A stretch of DNA of 64,000 nucleotides from Actinorugispora endophytica (GCF_004363075.1 NZ_SNYN01000016.1:1-64000); one strand, 5' to 3'. Positions 8,507 through 17,230 are shown, counted from the stretch's first letter. The notes: generated by a model from the letters alone, not told the origin. Numbers and translations are program-made.

Positions 8507-8550
8507 ACCCCCACCCCGGAAACTCTCTAGAGAGTTTCCGGGGTGGGGGT
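8507..8550. repeat. Perfect 44-bp palindrome at the IS630 remnant
   Basis: 8507-8528 and 8529-8550 are exact reverse complements with no loop. The centre is CTCTCTAGAGAG. The right half ends at the stop codon of the IS630 transposase remnant, so it may be two abutted IS terminal repeats around a TA target, or simply a terminator. Confidence 0.85.
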
Positions 8551-8757
8551 TATAGGGGTGGTGTGGGGTTGAGGGGGGTTTTGGCGAGGAATCCGGTGAT
8601 GAGGTCGGGGTGGCGTTGGATGTGGGCGAGTCGGGTTCTCGTCAGGTCGGCGAGTTGGTCGATGGTGCGTTTGGTGAAGTTGGCCAGGGACCGTTTCAGG
8701 TGGGCCCACACCGCCTCGACCGGGTTCAGTTCGGGCGCGTAGGGGGGATAGGGAGCC
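8550..8757 (-). pseudogene. IS630-family transposase, C-terminal remnant
   Basis: Reading leftward from about 8757, the DNA encodes YPPYAPELNPVEAVWAHLKR, the hallmark C-terminal DDE region of IS630/Tc1-type transposases (the third acidic residue is the Glu in NPVE). A typical tail follows to a TAA at 8550-8552. The N-terminal two thirds, including the first two catalytic Asp residues, is missing, and the DNA beyond 8757 is not transposase-like. The remnant is therefore inactive. Confidence 0.85.
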
Positions 8758-9137
8758 TCCGGCGCGGGGTGGTTCGGCGTCGGGAGTCCGCCGGCCGGCT
8801 CGTCGAGGTGTTCTCGTGTGCGGCGCGCTGGCGCTCGGCCCTTCGGGGGCCCGGAGGCGGCGGGCCCCGGAAAGGCCGCGATCGGAGCAGAGGTCCGAGC
8901 GCCGGGGTTTCGGGGGCAATTGACCGAGAAACAGGGGTAGACGGAGGCGGCCGCGGGAACAGGACGGAGGCGAGGGCGCGGACTCGGCGGGGCCGCGGGC
9001 GCCCGACCGCGTCGACTCCAACCGACGGAACCGGGGCGTCGCTCCGGGTCACCTGCCAGCCTCCGGACCCCCGGCGGTTCGGATCTTCTCCGGACGGCCG
9101 GAGATCCCCCAGGCCCCTGCCCGCGAAGGCCACTGGT
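8758..9137. other. Gene-free stretch after the IS remnant
   Basis: Very GC-rich DNA with long open frames on several strands but no plausible protein, ribosome site or repeat. It probably includes decayed insertion flank and the promoter of the downstream hydrolase. Confidence 0.4.
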
Positions 9138-10130
9138 ATGCGACAGCGTTCGGTGAGATCCGGCAGACCGTTCCCGCCCTCGTCCCTGCGCGGGGCGCTC
9201 GTACTCGCGCTGCTCTTCCTGCTCCCGGCGGTACCGGCGGTGGCCCTGCCCCCCGACCCGCCCGGCGCCCGGGCGCGCGCCGCGCCCGAGTGGGCCGGGC
9301 CTCCCCAGCCGTCGGCCCCCGGCCTCCCCGACGCCTCACGCCCCCCGCCCCTGACGCCCGCCGAGTCCGAGCGCCTCACCGGCGCGCTGGGCGACTACCT
9401 GGACGGCAGGGGCGGCCGCCTGTCGATCTCGCTGCACGACCTGGCGACCGGGGCCGACTACTCCTACGGACCCGAGGAGACCTACGTCACCGCGAGCCTG
9501 GCCAAACTCGACATCCTCGTGCTCCTGCTGCTCCGAGCCGACGACGAGGGACGCGAGCTGTCGGAGTCGGAGCGCGAACTGGCCTCCCGGATGATCCGGT
9601 ACAGCGACAACGACGCCGCCGACGTGCTGTACTCGCGGATCGGCTTCGACGCGGGCTTCGCCGAGGGCAACGAGCGGCTCGGCCTGCGCGCCACGGAGCC
9701 CGCCAGCGGGGTGTGGGGCGCCACCAGGACCACCACGGCCGACCAGATCCGGCTGCTGCGGGCGGTCTTCACCGACGAGGGGCCGCTGTCCGAACGGAGC
9801 CGCCGGTACGCGCGCGGCCTGCTGGGGTCGGTCGCACCCGAGCAGGCGTGGGGGGTGTCGGCCGCGGCGGAGGAGGGGGACACGGTGGAGCTGAAGAACG
9901 GCTGGGTGCCCCGGGAGAGCGACGGGAACCGGTGGGTGATCACCAGCGCCGGGCACGTCACCGGAGCGGGCCACGAGTACCTGATCGCGGTGCTGTCCGA
10001 CCAGCACCGCGACTACCAGGCGGGGATCGAGTGCGTCGAGCACGTCGTCACGGAGGTGGCCGCCGCGCTGGGCGGCGACCACTCCGAGGACGTGCCGCCC
10101 CGTTCGGGGGCGGTGGACGGCAGGCCCTGA
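9138..10130 (+). CDS. Exported class A beta-lactamase-like serine hydrolase
   Basis: 330 residues with a signal peptide (basic start, hydrophobic helix at about residues 18-36, likely cleavage near AVPAVA) and a Pro/Ala-rich linker. The class A penicillin-recognising fold then shows SLAK (Ser120, Lys123), SDN (156-158) and KNG (253-255), matching the SxxK, SDN and KTG motifs. No clear ExxLN omega-loop is seen, so true beta-lactam hydrolysis is uncertain. It may be a related surface serine hydrolase or DD-peptidase-like protein. ATG at 9138 gives a clean signal peptide. It converges on the acyl-CoA dehydrogenase gene, 21 bp apart. Confidence 0.78.
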   Translation: MRQRSVRSGRPFPPSSLRGALVLALLFLLPAVPAVALPPDPPGARARAAPEWAGPPQPSAPGLPDASRPPPLTPAESERLTGALGDYLDGRGGRLSISLHDLATGADYSYGPEETYVTASLAKLDILVLLLLRADDEGRELSESERELASRMIRYSDNDAADVLYSRIGFDAGFAEGNERLGLRATEPASGVWGATRTTTADQIRLLRAVFTDEGPLSERSRRYARGLLGSVAPEQAWGVSAAAEEGDTVELKNGWVPRESDGNRWVITSAGHVTGAGHEYLIAVLSDQHRDYQAGIECVEHVVTEVAAALGGDHSEDVPPRSGAVDGRP

Positions 10131-10151
10131 CCGCCGCCTGCCCCGCGTCCG

Positions 10152-11279
10152 TCAGGAGGCCGGCGGCAGGTCCGCCAGCGCGGCGATCCTGGCGCGGTGG
10201 CGATCCGCGGTGCCCAGGGCGATGGAGGCGCTCTTGGCCCGCTTCAGGTACAGGTGGGCGGGGTGCTCCCAGGTGAAGCCGATGCCGCCGTGCAACTGGA
10301 CGGCCTCCTCGGCCGCCCTGACCGCCACCCCCGACACGAACGCCTGGGCCAGGGCCGCGGACAGCGGGGCGTCCGGGCTGCCGGCCGCCACCGCGCTCAC
10401 CGCGCTGCGCACCACGGCCCGGGCCTGGGAGACCGACACCCACAGGTCGGCGAGCCGGTGCTTGAGCGCCTGGAAGGAACCCAGCGGACGGCCGAACTGG
10501 GTGCGTTCCTTGAGGTAGGCGACCGTGGTGTCCAGCGCCCACTCGGCCAGCCCGAGCTGTTCGGCGGACAGCAGCGCGGCCCCCGCGACCAGCGCGGACT
10601 CGAACGCCTCCGCCGCCCGCCCGCCCGAGGCCAGCAGGGTCGCCGGGGCGCCCGCCAACTCCACCACGGCCAGTGGTCGGGTCAGGTCCAGGCTCACCAC
10701 GGGGGTGCGCGCGGCCTCGGCCGCGGGCACCAGGTGCAGGCCGGGGCCGTCCGGTCCGCGGGCCGGGACCACCAGCACGTCGGCGTTGAGCGCGTCGACG
10801 ACACCGGGCACGGTCCCGGTCAGCCCCCCGCCCTCGGCGCGCACCAGGTCGGGGAAGGCCGAACCCGGGCAGGAGGTCAGCGGCGCCACGAGCGCGGCGG
10901 TGCTCTCGCCCGCGGCCAGCGCCGCGAGGGCCGGGCCCGCCGGGCCGTCCCCGTCCACCGCGAGCAGGGCGGCGGTGGCCAGTACGGCGCTTCCCAGGAA
11001 CGGCACCGGGGCCACGGCGCGCCCCAGCTCCTCGGCGACCACGGCGCTCTCGCGCAGCGTCGCGCCCGCTCCGCCCCTGCTCTCGGCGATGGGGAGCCCG
11101 GTAACGCCCAGCGACGCGAGGCCGCGCCACAACGCCGGATCGGCGACCTCGGCCGCGTCGTTCTCCACCCGGCCCAGCACCGCGCTCCACGGGCACCTGT
11201 CGGTGAGCAGCGCCCGCACGCTGGCGCGCAGCTCCTGCTCGATCTCGCTGTACAGCAGGTCCGGCTCGTGTCCGCTCAT
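10152..11279 (-). CDS. Acyl-CoA dehydrogenase family protein (short partner subunit)
   Basis: 375-residue flavoprotein of the acyl-CoA dehydrogenase superfamily. The C-terminal half shows the family helices (ERTQFGRPLGSFQALKHRLAD, then QLHGGIGFTWEHPAHLYLKRA), while the middle is less conserved, as in partner subunits of heteromeric enzymes. Its ATG overlaps the stop of the upstream dehydrogenase (ATGA), implying coupled translation and probably a complex of the two. In Actinobacteria such paired FadE genes serve fatty-acid, branched-chain or steroid side-chain oxidation; the substrate here is unknown. Confidence 0.85.
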   Translation of the reverse strand: MSGHEPDLLYSEIEQELRASVRALLTDRCPWSAVLGRVENDAAEVADPALWRGLASLGVTGLPIAESRGGAGATLRESAVVAEELGRAVAPVPFLGSAVLATAALLAVDGDGPAGPALAALAAGESTAALVAPLTSCPGSAFPDLVRAEGGGLTGTVPGVVDALNADVLVVPARGPDGPGLHLVPAAEAARTPVVSLDLTRPLAVVELAGAPATLLASGGRAAEAFESALVAGAALLSAEQLGLAEWALDTTVAYLKERTQFGRPLGSFQALKHRLADLWVSVSQARAVVRSAVSAVAAGSPDAPLSAALAQAFVSGVAVRAAEEAVQLHGGIGFTWEHPAHLYLKRAKSASIALGTADRHRARIAALADLPPAS

Positions 11280-12478
11280 TTGGGCAGGTCCTTCCACGCG
11301 ACGTCCTTGTCGACCCGGGGTTCGCCCGGAAGGCCCAGGACACGTTCGGCGATGATGTTGCGCAGGATCTCCGAGGTACCGCCCTCGATCGAGTTCCCCT
11401 TGGTGCGCAGGTAGTGGAAGCCCGGCGCCCGCTCCGTGAAGTCCAGGCCCTCGGGGCGGCGGAACGTCCAGTCGTCGTAGCCGAGCCCCTCGACGCCCAG
11501 GAGCTCCAGTTCCAGCCCGGAGATGCGCTGGTTCAGGTCGGCGAAGGAGAGCTTGGCCGCCGATCCCTCGGGGCCGGGTTGGCCTGCCGCCATCTGCTGG
11601 CGCAGCCGCTCCTTGGTCAACCGGGCGGCCTCGGCCTCCACCCACAGCTTCAGCAGGTCCTCGTGCAGACCCGGTGTGCGCAGCTCGGGCCTGGTGCGCC
11701 AGATCCGGGTGAGGAGTCCGATCAGGCCGCCCTCACGGGGTTCGGCCCGGCCGCCGATGGAGACCCGCTCGTTCATCAGGGTGGTCCGCGCGACCTTCCA
11801 GCCCTCGCCGACCCCGCCCAGCCGCAGCGCGTCGGGCAGGCGCACGCCGTCCAGGTAGACCTCGTTGAACTCGGCCTCCCCGGTGAGCTGGCGCAGCGGC
11901 CGCACGTCCACGCCCGGATCGGTCATGTCGCAGATGAAGTAGGTCATACCGCGGTGCTTGGGCGCGTTCGGGTCGGTCCGGGCGACCAGCATGGCCCAGC
12001 GCGCCTGATGCGCGATCGACGTCCACACCTTCTGCCCGTCGACCACCCACGTGTCGCCGTCGGGGACCGCCCTGGTCCCCAGGGCGGCCAGGTCCGAGCC
12101 CGCGCCGGGCTCGCTGAACAGCTGGCACCAGACCTCCTCGCCGGTGTAGAGCGGTTTGAGGAAGCGGGACCGCTGCTCGTCGGTGCCGAAGGCCAGGATG
12201 GTGGGCGCGGCCATGCCCAGGCCGATGACCAGGTGCTCGCGGCCGGTCGGAACGGAGCCGAACCGCTCGAACTCCTCGTCGACGACGGACTGCAGGGCAC
12301 GCGGCGCGCCCAGGCCGCCCGCCCCCTCGGGAAAGTGCACCCAGGCCAGCCCGGCGTCGAAGCGGGCGGTCAGGAACTCGGTCTGCTCGGTGGTGGCGGG
12401 GTCGTGTGCCGCGACGAAGTCGGCGACCCGGCGCCGCATGGCGGCGGCGTCCAGGGCCCCGTCGGTAACCGTTGTCAA
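11276..12478 (-). CDS. Acyl-CoA dehydrogenase
   Basis: 400 residues with the standard architecture: an alpha-helical N-domain, a beta-barrel flavin region (WCQLFSEPGAGSDLAALGT), the mid-domain WVVDGQKVWTSIAHQA, and a C-terminal helical domain ending with the family motif GNSIEGGTSEILRNIIAERVLGLP. It probably oxidises an acyl-CoA with FAD and passes electrons to ETF. It sits between the SDR gene (41 bp upstream) and its short partner (4-bp overlap). Confidence 0.9.
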   Translation of the reverse strand: MTTVTDGALDAAAMRRRVADFVAAHDPATTEQTEFLTARFDAGLAWVHFPEGAGGLGAPRALQSVVDEEFERFGSVPTGREHLVIGLGMAAPTILAFGTDEQRSRFLKPLYTGEEVWCQLFSEPGAGSDLAALGTRAVPDGDTWVVDGQKVWTSIAHQARWAMLVARTDPNAPKHRGMTYFICDMTDPGVDVRPLRQLTGEAEFNEVYLDGVRLPDALRLGGVGEGWKVARTTLMNERVSIGGRAEPREGGLIGLLTRIWRTRPELRTPGLHEDLLKLWVEAEAARLTKERLRQQMAAGQPGPEGSAAKLSFADLNQRISGLELELLGVEGLGYDDWTFRRPEGLDFTERAPGFHYLRTKGNSIEGGTSEILRNIIAERVLGLPGEPRVDKDVAWKDLPK

Positions 12479-12519
12479 GACGAACCTCCGTGAAGGGAAC
12501 GGGCGGACCGGGTGGAGCG

Positions 12520-13278
12520 TCAGTCGAGCGGACCACCGGCGACGTAGATGACCTGGCCGGACACGAAGCCGGCCTCTTCGCTGGTGAGGAAGGCGATGGT
12601 GGCGGCGATGTCAGCGGGGGCGCCCACCCGGCGCACCGGAATGTTGGCCGCCGCGGCGGCCTTGAAGTCCTCGAATCCCATACCGACGCGCTCGGCGGTC
12701 GCCCTGGTCATGTCGGTGGCGATGAAGCCGGGGGCGACGGCGTTGGCGGTGACCCCGAACTTGCCCAGTTCGATCGCCAGGGTCTTGGTGAAGCCCTGAA
12801 GGCCGGCCTTCGCGGCGGAGTAGTTGGCCTGGCCGCGGTTGCCCTGCGCGGAGCTGCTGGAGAGGTTGACCACCCGGCCCCAGCCCTGCTCGGTCATGTG
12901 CGCCTGGACCGACCGGGTCATCAGGAACGCGCCGCGAAGGTGCACGTCCATCACCAGGTCCCAGTCCTGGTCGGTCATCTTGAACAGCAGGTTGTCCCGG
13001 ATCACCCCGGCGTTGTTGACCAGGATGGTCGGCGGGCCCAGCCGTTCGGCGGTCGCCGCGACCGCGGCCTCCACCTGCCCGGTGTCGCTCACGTCGGCGC
13101 CCACCGGGATCGCCCGGCCGCCGGCCTCGGTGATCGCGTCCGCCGTGGCCCGGGCGTCGGCCTCGTTCAGGTCGAGCACCGCGACGGCGTGGCCCTCGGC
13201 GGCGAGCCGTTGCGCGGTGGCCGCGCCGATTCCACGGGCCGCGCCCGTGACGATCGCGACGCGGGGGGTCTGGGACAT
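12520..13278 (-). CDS. FabG-like short-chain dehydrogenase/reductase
   Basis: 252-residue classical SDR. The NAD(P)-binding motif TGAARGIG is near residue 11, NNAG near 89, the catalytic Ser is in NLSSSS, and YSAAK supplies Tyr and Lys. It resembles 3-oxoacyl reductases; beside two acyl-CoA dehydrogenases it more likely acts as a 3-hydroxyacyl-CoA dehydrogenase or reductase in a degradation pathway. First gene of the operon. ATG at 13278 has an excellent GGAGGA ribosome site. Confidence 0.88.
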   Translation of the reverse strand: MSQTPRVAIVTGAARGIGAATAQRLAAEGHAVAVLDLNEADARATADAITEAGGRAIPVGADVSDTGQVEAAVAATAERLGPPTILVNNAGVIRDNLLFKMTDQDWDLVMDVHLRGAFLMTRSVQAHMTEQGWGRVVNLSSSSAQGNRGQANYSAAKAGLQGFTKTLAIELGKFGVTANAVAPGFIATDMTRATAERVGMGFEDFKAAAAANIPVRRVGAPADIAATIAFLTSEEAGFVSGQVIYVAGGPLD

Positions 13279-13807
13279 GGGTTCCTCCAGAAGGGAAAGA
13301 TGCCGTCGGGGCGGACCGTGTGGTCCACCGCACAGGTGGAGCGATCCTACCTGCTTCGTACCGACCGGGTGGTATGTGGGGGTGGAGTGGGGCGTGTCCT
13401 GGTGCGCGGCCCTGCGGAGGGCCGGGCCGCTTCCCGGAGCGAGTCGTACCCCCACCACGCAGGGGGTGGGGGCAACCGGTCAATACGGAGAAGAGTGGAT
13501 CTTTCGTCGCCGGTCGGGGGTAGGGTGACGCCACGTGATCGGTCGCGCGGGCGCGCGAGTTCCCGGTCCCCGCGGCGCGTTGTGTCCTCTCTTACTGCAC
13601 CGGCCGCTCGCCCCGACGTCACCGGACGTTGTCCAGGAACGCTGACAGTGGAGGAAAAGTGAAGGCAAGAGGTCGTTTCCCCCGACCCGCCGCAGCAGGA
13701 GGCCGGGACGGGGCGCGACTGCGGGAGGGCGGGGCGATGGAACGGCGGGACGGGATCGCGTGGATCGGGGGTCCGGGGGGCCGGGCCGGGGTGGAGGACC
13801 GGCTTCG
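13279..13807. other. Intergenic region with possible leader ORF
   Basis: Divergent promoter region. A short frame from GTG at 13661 (after GGAGG) runs to a TGA that overlaps the ATG of the phosphodiesterase gene (CGATGA). It encodes about 50 low-complexity, Arg/Gly-rich residues. It may be an untranslated leader or a coupling peptide; no other gene is supported. Confidence 0.3.
13359..13374. promoter_or_regulatory. Palindrome upstream of the SDR/dehydrogenase operon
   Basis: TACCGACCGGGTGGTA is an imperfect 16-bp palindrome (outer TACC/GGTA and central CCGG match) about 81 bp upstream of the SDR start. Size and position suit a TetR-family operator for fatty-acid genes, but no regulator gene is adjacent. 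Confidence 0.4.
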
Positions 13808-14569
13808 ATGATCATCGTCGCGCATCGGGGTGCTTCCGCCTACGCGCCGGAGAACACCCTTGCCGCGCTGCGCGAGGCGTCCCGGAGGGGCGCCCACATG
13901 GCGGAACTGGACGTGCGCCGGACCGCCGACGGAGAGTTCGTCGTCATGCACGACCCGAGCCTGCGCCGCACCACCGACGCGGCCGTGGTCTACCCGCACC
14001 GCCGCCCCTGGCGGGTCGAGGACTTCACGCTGGATGAGATCCGCCGACTGGACGCCGGGTCGTGGTTCGGCCCCGCGTTCGCGGAGGAGCGGGTGCCGAC
14101 CCTCCAGGAGGCACTGGCGGTCCTGCGCCAGGACGGCCTGGGCGCCCTGGTCGAGTTGAAGGTGCGCCGCCGCGACCCCGGAACGGCACGCCGGCTCGCC
14201 GAGCGGATCGCCGCGGACCCGTACTGGCGCGGTACCGGCGAGATGGGCCGGCTCGTCGTGCAGAGCTTCGACTGGATGACGCTGCGGCTGCTCGGCGAGC
14301 ACCTGCCGGGCCTGCGCACCGCGGTGCTGGGCAAGACCTACGGCAGGGTGGGGCTTCGCAAGGTCGCCCGCTACGCCAGCCAGGTCAACCCGCATCACCG
14401 CAGAGTGAGCGCGCCCTACGTGCGCCACGTCCACGAGCACGGGCTGACGATGTTCAGCTGGACCGTCAACACCGACTCCGCGATCCGCCGCGCGATCCGA
14501 GACGGCGTGGACGGAATCATCTCCGACTATCCCGATCGCGTGCAGAGCCATCTGACCATGGCCGCGTAG
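13808..14569 (+). CDS. Glycerophosphodiester phosphodiesterase
   Basis: 253-residue GDPD-family TIM barrel. Key motifs are VAHRGASAYAPENTL (catalytic His plus metal-binding Glu and Asn), ELDVRRTADGEFVVMHDPSLRRTT (second Glu/Asp pair and second catalytic His), and late barrel segments (MFSWTVNT, GVDGIISDYP). It releases glycerol-3-phosphate from phospholipid head-group diesters. No signal peptide, so probably intracellular. ATG at 13808 follows GGTGGAGG. A rho-independent terminator follows. Confidence 0.9.
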   Translation: MIIVAHRGASAYAPENTLAALREASRRGAHMAELDVRRTADGEFVVMHDPSLRRTTDAAVVYPHRRPWRVEDFTLDEIRRLDAGSWFGPAFAEERVPTLQEALAVLRQDGLGALVELKVRRRDPGTARRLAERIAADPYWRGTGEMGRLVVQSFDWMTLRLLGEHLPGLRTAVLGKTYGRVGLRKVARYASQVNPHHRRVSAPYVRHVHEHGLTMFSWTVNTDSAIRRAIRDGVDGIISDYPDRVQSHLTMAA

Positions 14570-14605
14570 CCTTCGAAGCGGAAAAGTTCACCACCTTTAC
14601 AGGAC

Positions 14606-14629
14606 AGACGCAGAATCGGCGTCTTTTTT
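14606..14629 (+). terminator. Rho-independent terminator after the phosphodiesterase gene
   Basis: AGACGC (14606-14611) pairs with GCGTCT (14619-14624) around a 7-nt loop and runs straight into a T-tract, the textbook form. Confidence 0.85.
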
Positions 14630-14688
14630 GTCCCTACTTCAACTGATGGAAGGGTCCAGATGTTCTAGGATTGCGTTCATGGGGCGCG

Positions 14689-14702
14689 TGCACGTGCATT
14701 CG
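14689..14702. promoter_or_regulatory. TGCACGTGCATTCG motif, copy 1
   Basis: The 10-bp palindrome TGCACGTGCA followed by TTCG lies about 90 bp upstream of the HATPase gene. The same 14-mer occurs at 16798-16812 upstream of the DUF397 gene. Shared sites at both ends of the XRE module suggest an operator. Confidence 0.5.
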
Positions 14703-14791
14703 GGCCTTGCATTTGCATAGTCCTCGAAGATTGGCCCGGCGTTCGCGTCGGCAGACCTGTGAGCGATCGAGACGACTGCAAGGGGATCGCG

Positions 14792-15340
14792 GTGACCGGA
14801 CATTCTGCCCAGGAGTCTGTTAGGGGGACGCCGGGACGTGAGACGGCGTCGCCGATTCTCGAAGCGGTGCCGCGCGCCTGGTGGCTTCCTGCTCTGGAGC
14901 GCGGCGTCCCGCGCTGGGACGTCTGCCCGGGGGCGGTGAGCCACGAGAGCGCCCTGTGGAGCCTGGATCCCGACTACGGCGCGGTCAAGATCGCGCGCGA
15001 CCTCACCATGGCGACCCTGCGCGAATGGGGAATGGTCCGAATGGCGGGGGACGTGGAGCTCGTGGTCTCCGAACTCGTCACCAACGCCCTGCGACACGCT
15101 GGCGCCCGCGCGAACGGCATGGCTGGATGCGAAAATGTTATCCAGCTCAGTGCGATGCGCCGTGGTGCGGAGTTGATCTGCGCGGTACGTGACGGTAATG
15201 ACAGTCTTCCGGCTCGACGCGATCCGGATTTCATGGCTGAAACCGGGCGTGGCCTGCATCTTGTCTCCTGCTTCAGTCGCAGTTGGGGAGCGGTGCCGAC
15301 AATCGCCGGGGGGAAATTCGTCTGGGCTCTTTTCACCTGA
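14792..15340 (+). CDS. HATPase_c_2 anti-sigma-factor-like ATP-binding protein
   Basis: 182 residues with a single GHKL ATPase domain: N-box VVSELVTNALRHA, a D-box-like region (VRDGNDSLP) and G-box ETGRGLHLV. Such short actinobacterial proteins resemble SpoIIAB/RsbW and are thought to bind sigma factors or DUF397/XRE partners; function here is unproven. GTG at 14792 is preferred to an upstream in-frame GTG (14759) because AAGGGG lies five bases before it. It is upstream of an XRE/DUF5753 gene on the same strand, as is common in Streptomyces and Nocardiopsis. Confidence 0.75.
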   Translation: MTGHSAQESVRGTPGRETASPILEAVPRAWWLPALERGVPRWDVCPGAVSHESALWSLDPDYGAVKIARDLTMATLREWGMVRMAGDVELVVSELVTNALRHAGARANGMAGCENVIQLSAMRRGAELICAVRDGNDSLPARRDPDFMAETGRGLHLVSCFSRSWGAVPTIAGGKFVWALFT

Positions 15341-15549
15341 CCACCGACCAGCCTCCGCCGCCTTCTCGGGACGGCTCGGCGGCCTGGTCCGGACCGGCCC
15401 GCCGGCAGGGTGCCCCCGAGGACGAGGTATGGCCGGACGTTGCTCCCCTTCGGCGATATCGTGTAGGTGTCGTAGACGACGCGATACGGACGGAACCCGG
15501 GGAGGGGGACCGGCGCCGGCGCGGTACACAGGGGTGGGAGGAAACAGCG

Positions 15550-16425
15550 GTGAGCGTGGCTCAGCCGGAGCCGGGCAGCGGCCCGACCGTCCGTCGCATC
15601 CTGCTCGGGTACCAGCTTCGTCAACTCCGCGAGTCCAAGAACATCTCCAGAGCGGACGCCGCCTACAAGATCCGCGGATCCGAGTCCAAGATCAGCCGGG
15701 TGGAACTCGGCCGGGTCGGCTTCAAGATCCGCGACGTCGAGGATCTGCTTACCTTCTACGGAGTGGACGACCCCGCCGTCCGGTCCTCGTTCCTCACCCT
15801 GGCGAGAGAGGCCAACGAGCCCGGCTGGTGGCACAAGTACGGCGAGTCCCTGCCCATCTGGTTCCAGTCCTATGTGGGGATGGAGGAGGCGGCCACCCAG
15901 CTGCGCGTCTACGAGACCCAGTTCGTTCCCGGGCTGCTGCAGACGGAGGACTACGCCCGCGAGGTCATCACCCGGGGCGGCAAGAACCGGCTGGACGTCC
16001 TCGCCAAGGACCGGATCGCCACCCGGATGCGCCGTCAGCACCGCATTCGGGAGAACCCGGGCGTGAAGCTCTGGGTGATCATCGATGAGCCTGCTGTGCG
16101 TCGTCCGGTGGGCAACGCTGCAATCATGCGCGCGCAATTGCAGCATCTCAAAAAGCTCAGCGAGGAATCCAACATCACGCTCCAGATCGTCCCGTTCTCC
16201 CAAGGCGTGTACGCGGCGGAGACGGGATCGTTCACGATCCTGCGCTACCCCGAGTACGACCTGCCCGACGTCGTCTACGTCGAGCAGCTCACCGGCGGCA
16301 TGATCCAGGAGAAGCGCGCCGAGGTCGAGCAGTACACGATGGCGCTGGAGTGGCTGGCGGTCGTCGCCGAGCGCCCGGAGCAGACCCGGAAGCTGCTGGA
16401 CGAGATCATCGACGACCAGGAGTAG
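15550..16425 (+). CDS. XRE-family regulator with DUF5753 domain
   Basis: 291-residue regulator: an N-terminal helix-turn-helix (LGYQLRQLRESKNISRADAAYKI, about residues 18-70) and a DUF5753 domain (signature QTEDYARE; SFTILRYP and VVYVEQLTGG near the C-terminus). These regulators are usually paired with a small DUF397 protein, here convergent at 16502, in WhiJ- or Scr1/Scr2-like modules affecting development. GTG at 15550 has a strong GGGAGGAA upstream. A hairpin separates it from the DUF397 gene. Confidence 0.9.
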   Translation: MSVAQPEPGSGPTVRRILLGYQLRQLRESKNISRADAAYKIRGSESKISRVELGRVGFKIRDVEDLLTFYGVDDPAVRSSFLTLAREANEPGWWHKYGESLPIWFQSYVGMEEAATQLRVYETQFVPGLLQTEDYAREVITRGGKNRLDVLAKDRIATRMRRQHRIRENPGVKLWVIIDEPAVRRPVGNAAIMRAQLQHLKKLSEESNITLQIVPFSQGVYAAETGSFTILRYPEYDLPDVVYVEQLTGGMIQEKRAEVEQYTMALEWLAVVAERPEQTRKLLDEIIDDQE

Positions 16426-16444
16426 CCGGCCGGGAAAGCAGTGA

Positions 16445-16474
16445 GGGCCCTGGCCGCGGTGCGACCCAGGGCCC
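16445..16474. terminator. Bidirectional hairpin between convergent XRE and DUF397 genes
   Basis: GGGCCCTGG (16445-16453) pairs with CCAGGGCCC (16466-16474) around a 12-nt loop, midway between two convergent stop codons. Confidence 0.7.
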
Positions 16475-16501
16475 CGATGGCATCGGTGCTCGTCGGTTCG
16501 A

Positions 16502-16735
16502 TCAGCCCAGCAGGTTGTCGAAGTCGCCGTCCTTGGCGCCGAGGATGAGGGCGTCGATCTCGCCCTGGGTGTAGATCAGCGCCGGGCCTTCGGGGAAGCG
16601 CGAGTTGCGCATCGCGATCGAGCCGTCCGAGAGCTTGGCCATTTCGACGCAGTTGCCGATCGAGTTGCTGCGGCGGCTCTTCTGCCAGGCGATGTCCCCA
16701 AGCTCAGCAGCGGAAATACCGTTGTACGTGCCCAT
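16502..16735 (-). CDS. DUF397 protein, partner of the XRE regulator
   Basis: 77-residue DUF397 protein with the family core: WQKSRRSNSIGNCVEMA, then IAMRNSRFPEGPALIYT and a C-terminal acidic helix. DUF397 proteins are encoded beside XRE/DUF5753 regulators and are thought to modulate them. ATG at 16735 is preferred to GTG at 16741 because GGGAG then sits seven bases upstream. Convergent with the XRE gene. Confidence 0.9.
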   Translation of the reverse strand: MGTYNGISAAELGDIAWQKSRRSNSIGNCVEMAKLSDGSIAMRNSRFPEGPALIYTQGEIDALILGAKDGDFDNLLG

Positions 16736-16741
16736 GTACAC

Positions 16742-17230
16742 GCTCCCTTGTCAGCCCTGTGCGGATCAGTGCTGCACGCACGCCGTTGCACTATCAAATG
16801 CACGTGCATTCGCACTGTATTTCGCTCAGGATAGCGCATGTGCATGTGAAATCACCGTGAATCATTCGCGCGTAGGCGCTATGTAGGCGGGTTGAGGGGA
16901 GGCCGGATCCGATATGCGCGAAAAGAGCCCTGTCGGGCATGGATCCGGCTGAATTCTCCTGCTGTGCGGGCGATCAGGGCTTCTGGGCAGGGTGTCGGCC
17001 GCCGTGGGGGAGCCCCTGGTGACCGGCTCGCAGGCTGCCGGAAGGGCGCCCCCTGTCGCCGCAGTTCTCGGGCGGTCCGATGGCGCCCGTCCGGATCATC
17101 GGGAACCGGAGCGGACCTCGGAAGGCCGCGTGACGTTCGCGAAGCGACGGCGGCGCGAACGCGCGGGCCGGAGTCGGGAGCACCGCCGGCCCGGTCTTCC
17201 CCCGCGGGGCCACCCCGCGACGGAGACTCC
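16742..17230. other. Intergenic region between DUF397 and the ZnuA-like gene
   Basis: Apart from the TGCACGTGCATTCG site and nearby AT-richer promoter-like DNA, nothing convincing is present. Open frames here have no ribosome site or recognisable protein. Confidence 0.4.
16798..16811. promoter_or_regulatory. TGCACGTGCATTCG motif, copy 2
   Basis: ATGCACGTGCATTCG begins at 16798, about 63 bp upstream of the DUF397 start, and matches the 14689 copy over 14 bases. A related GCATGTGCATGTG follows at about 16836. Confidence 0.5.
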
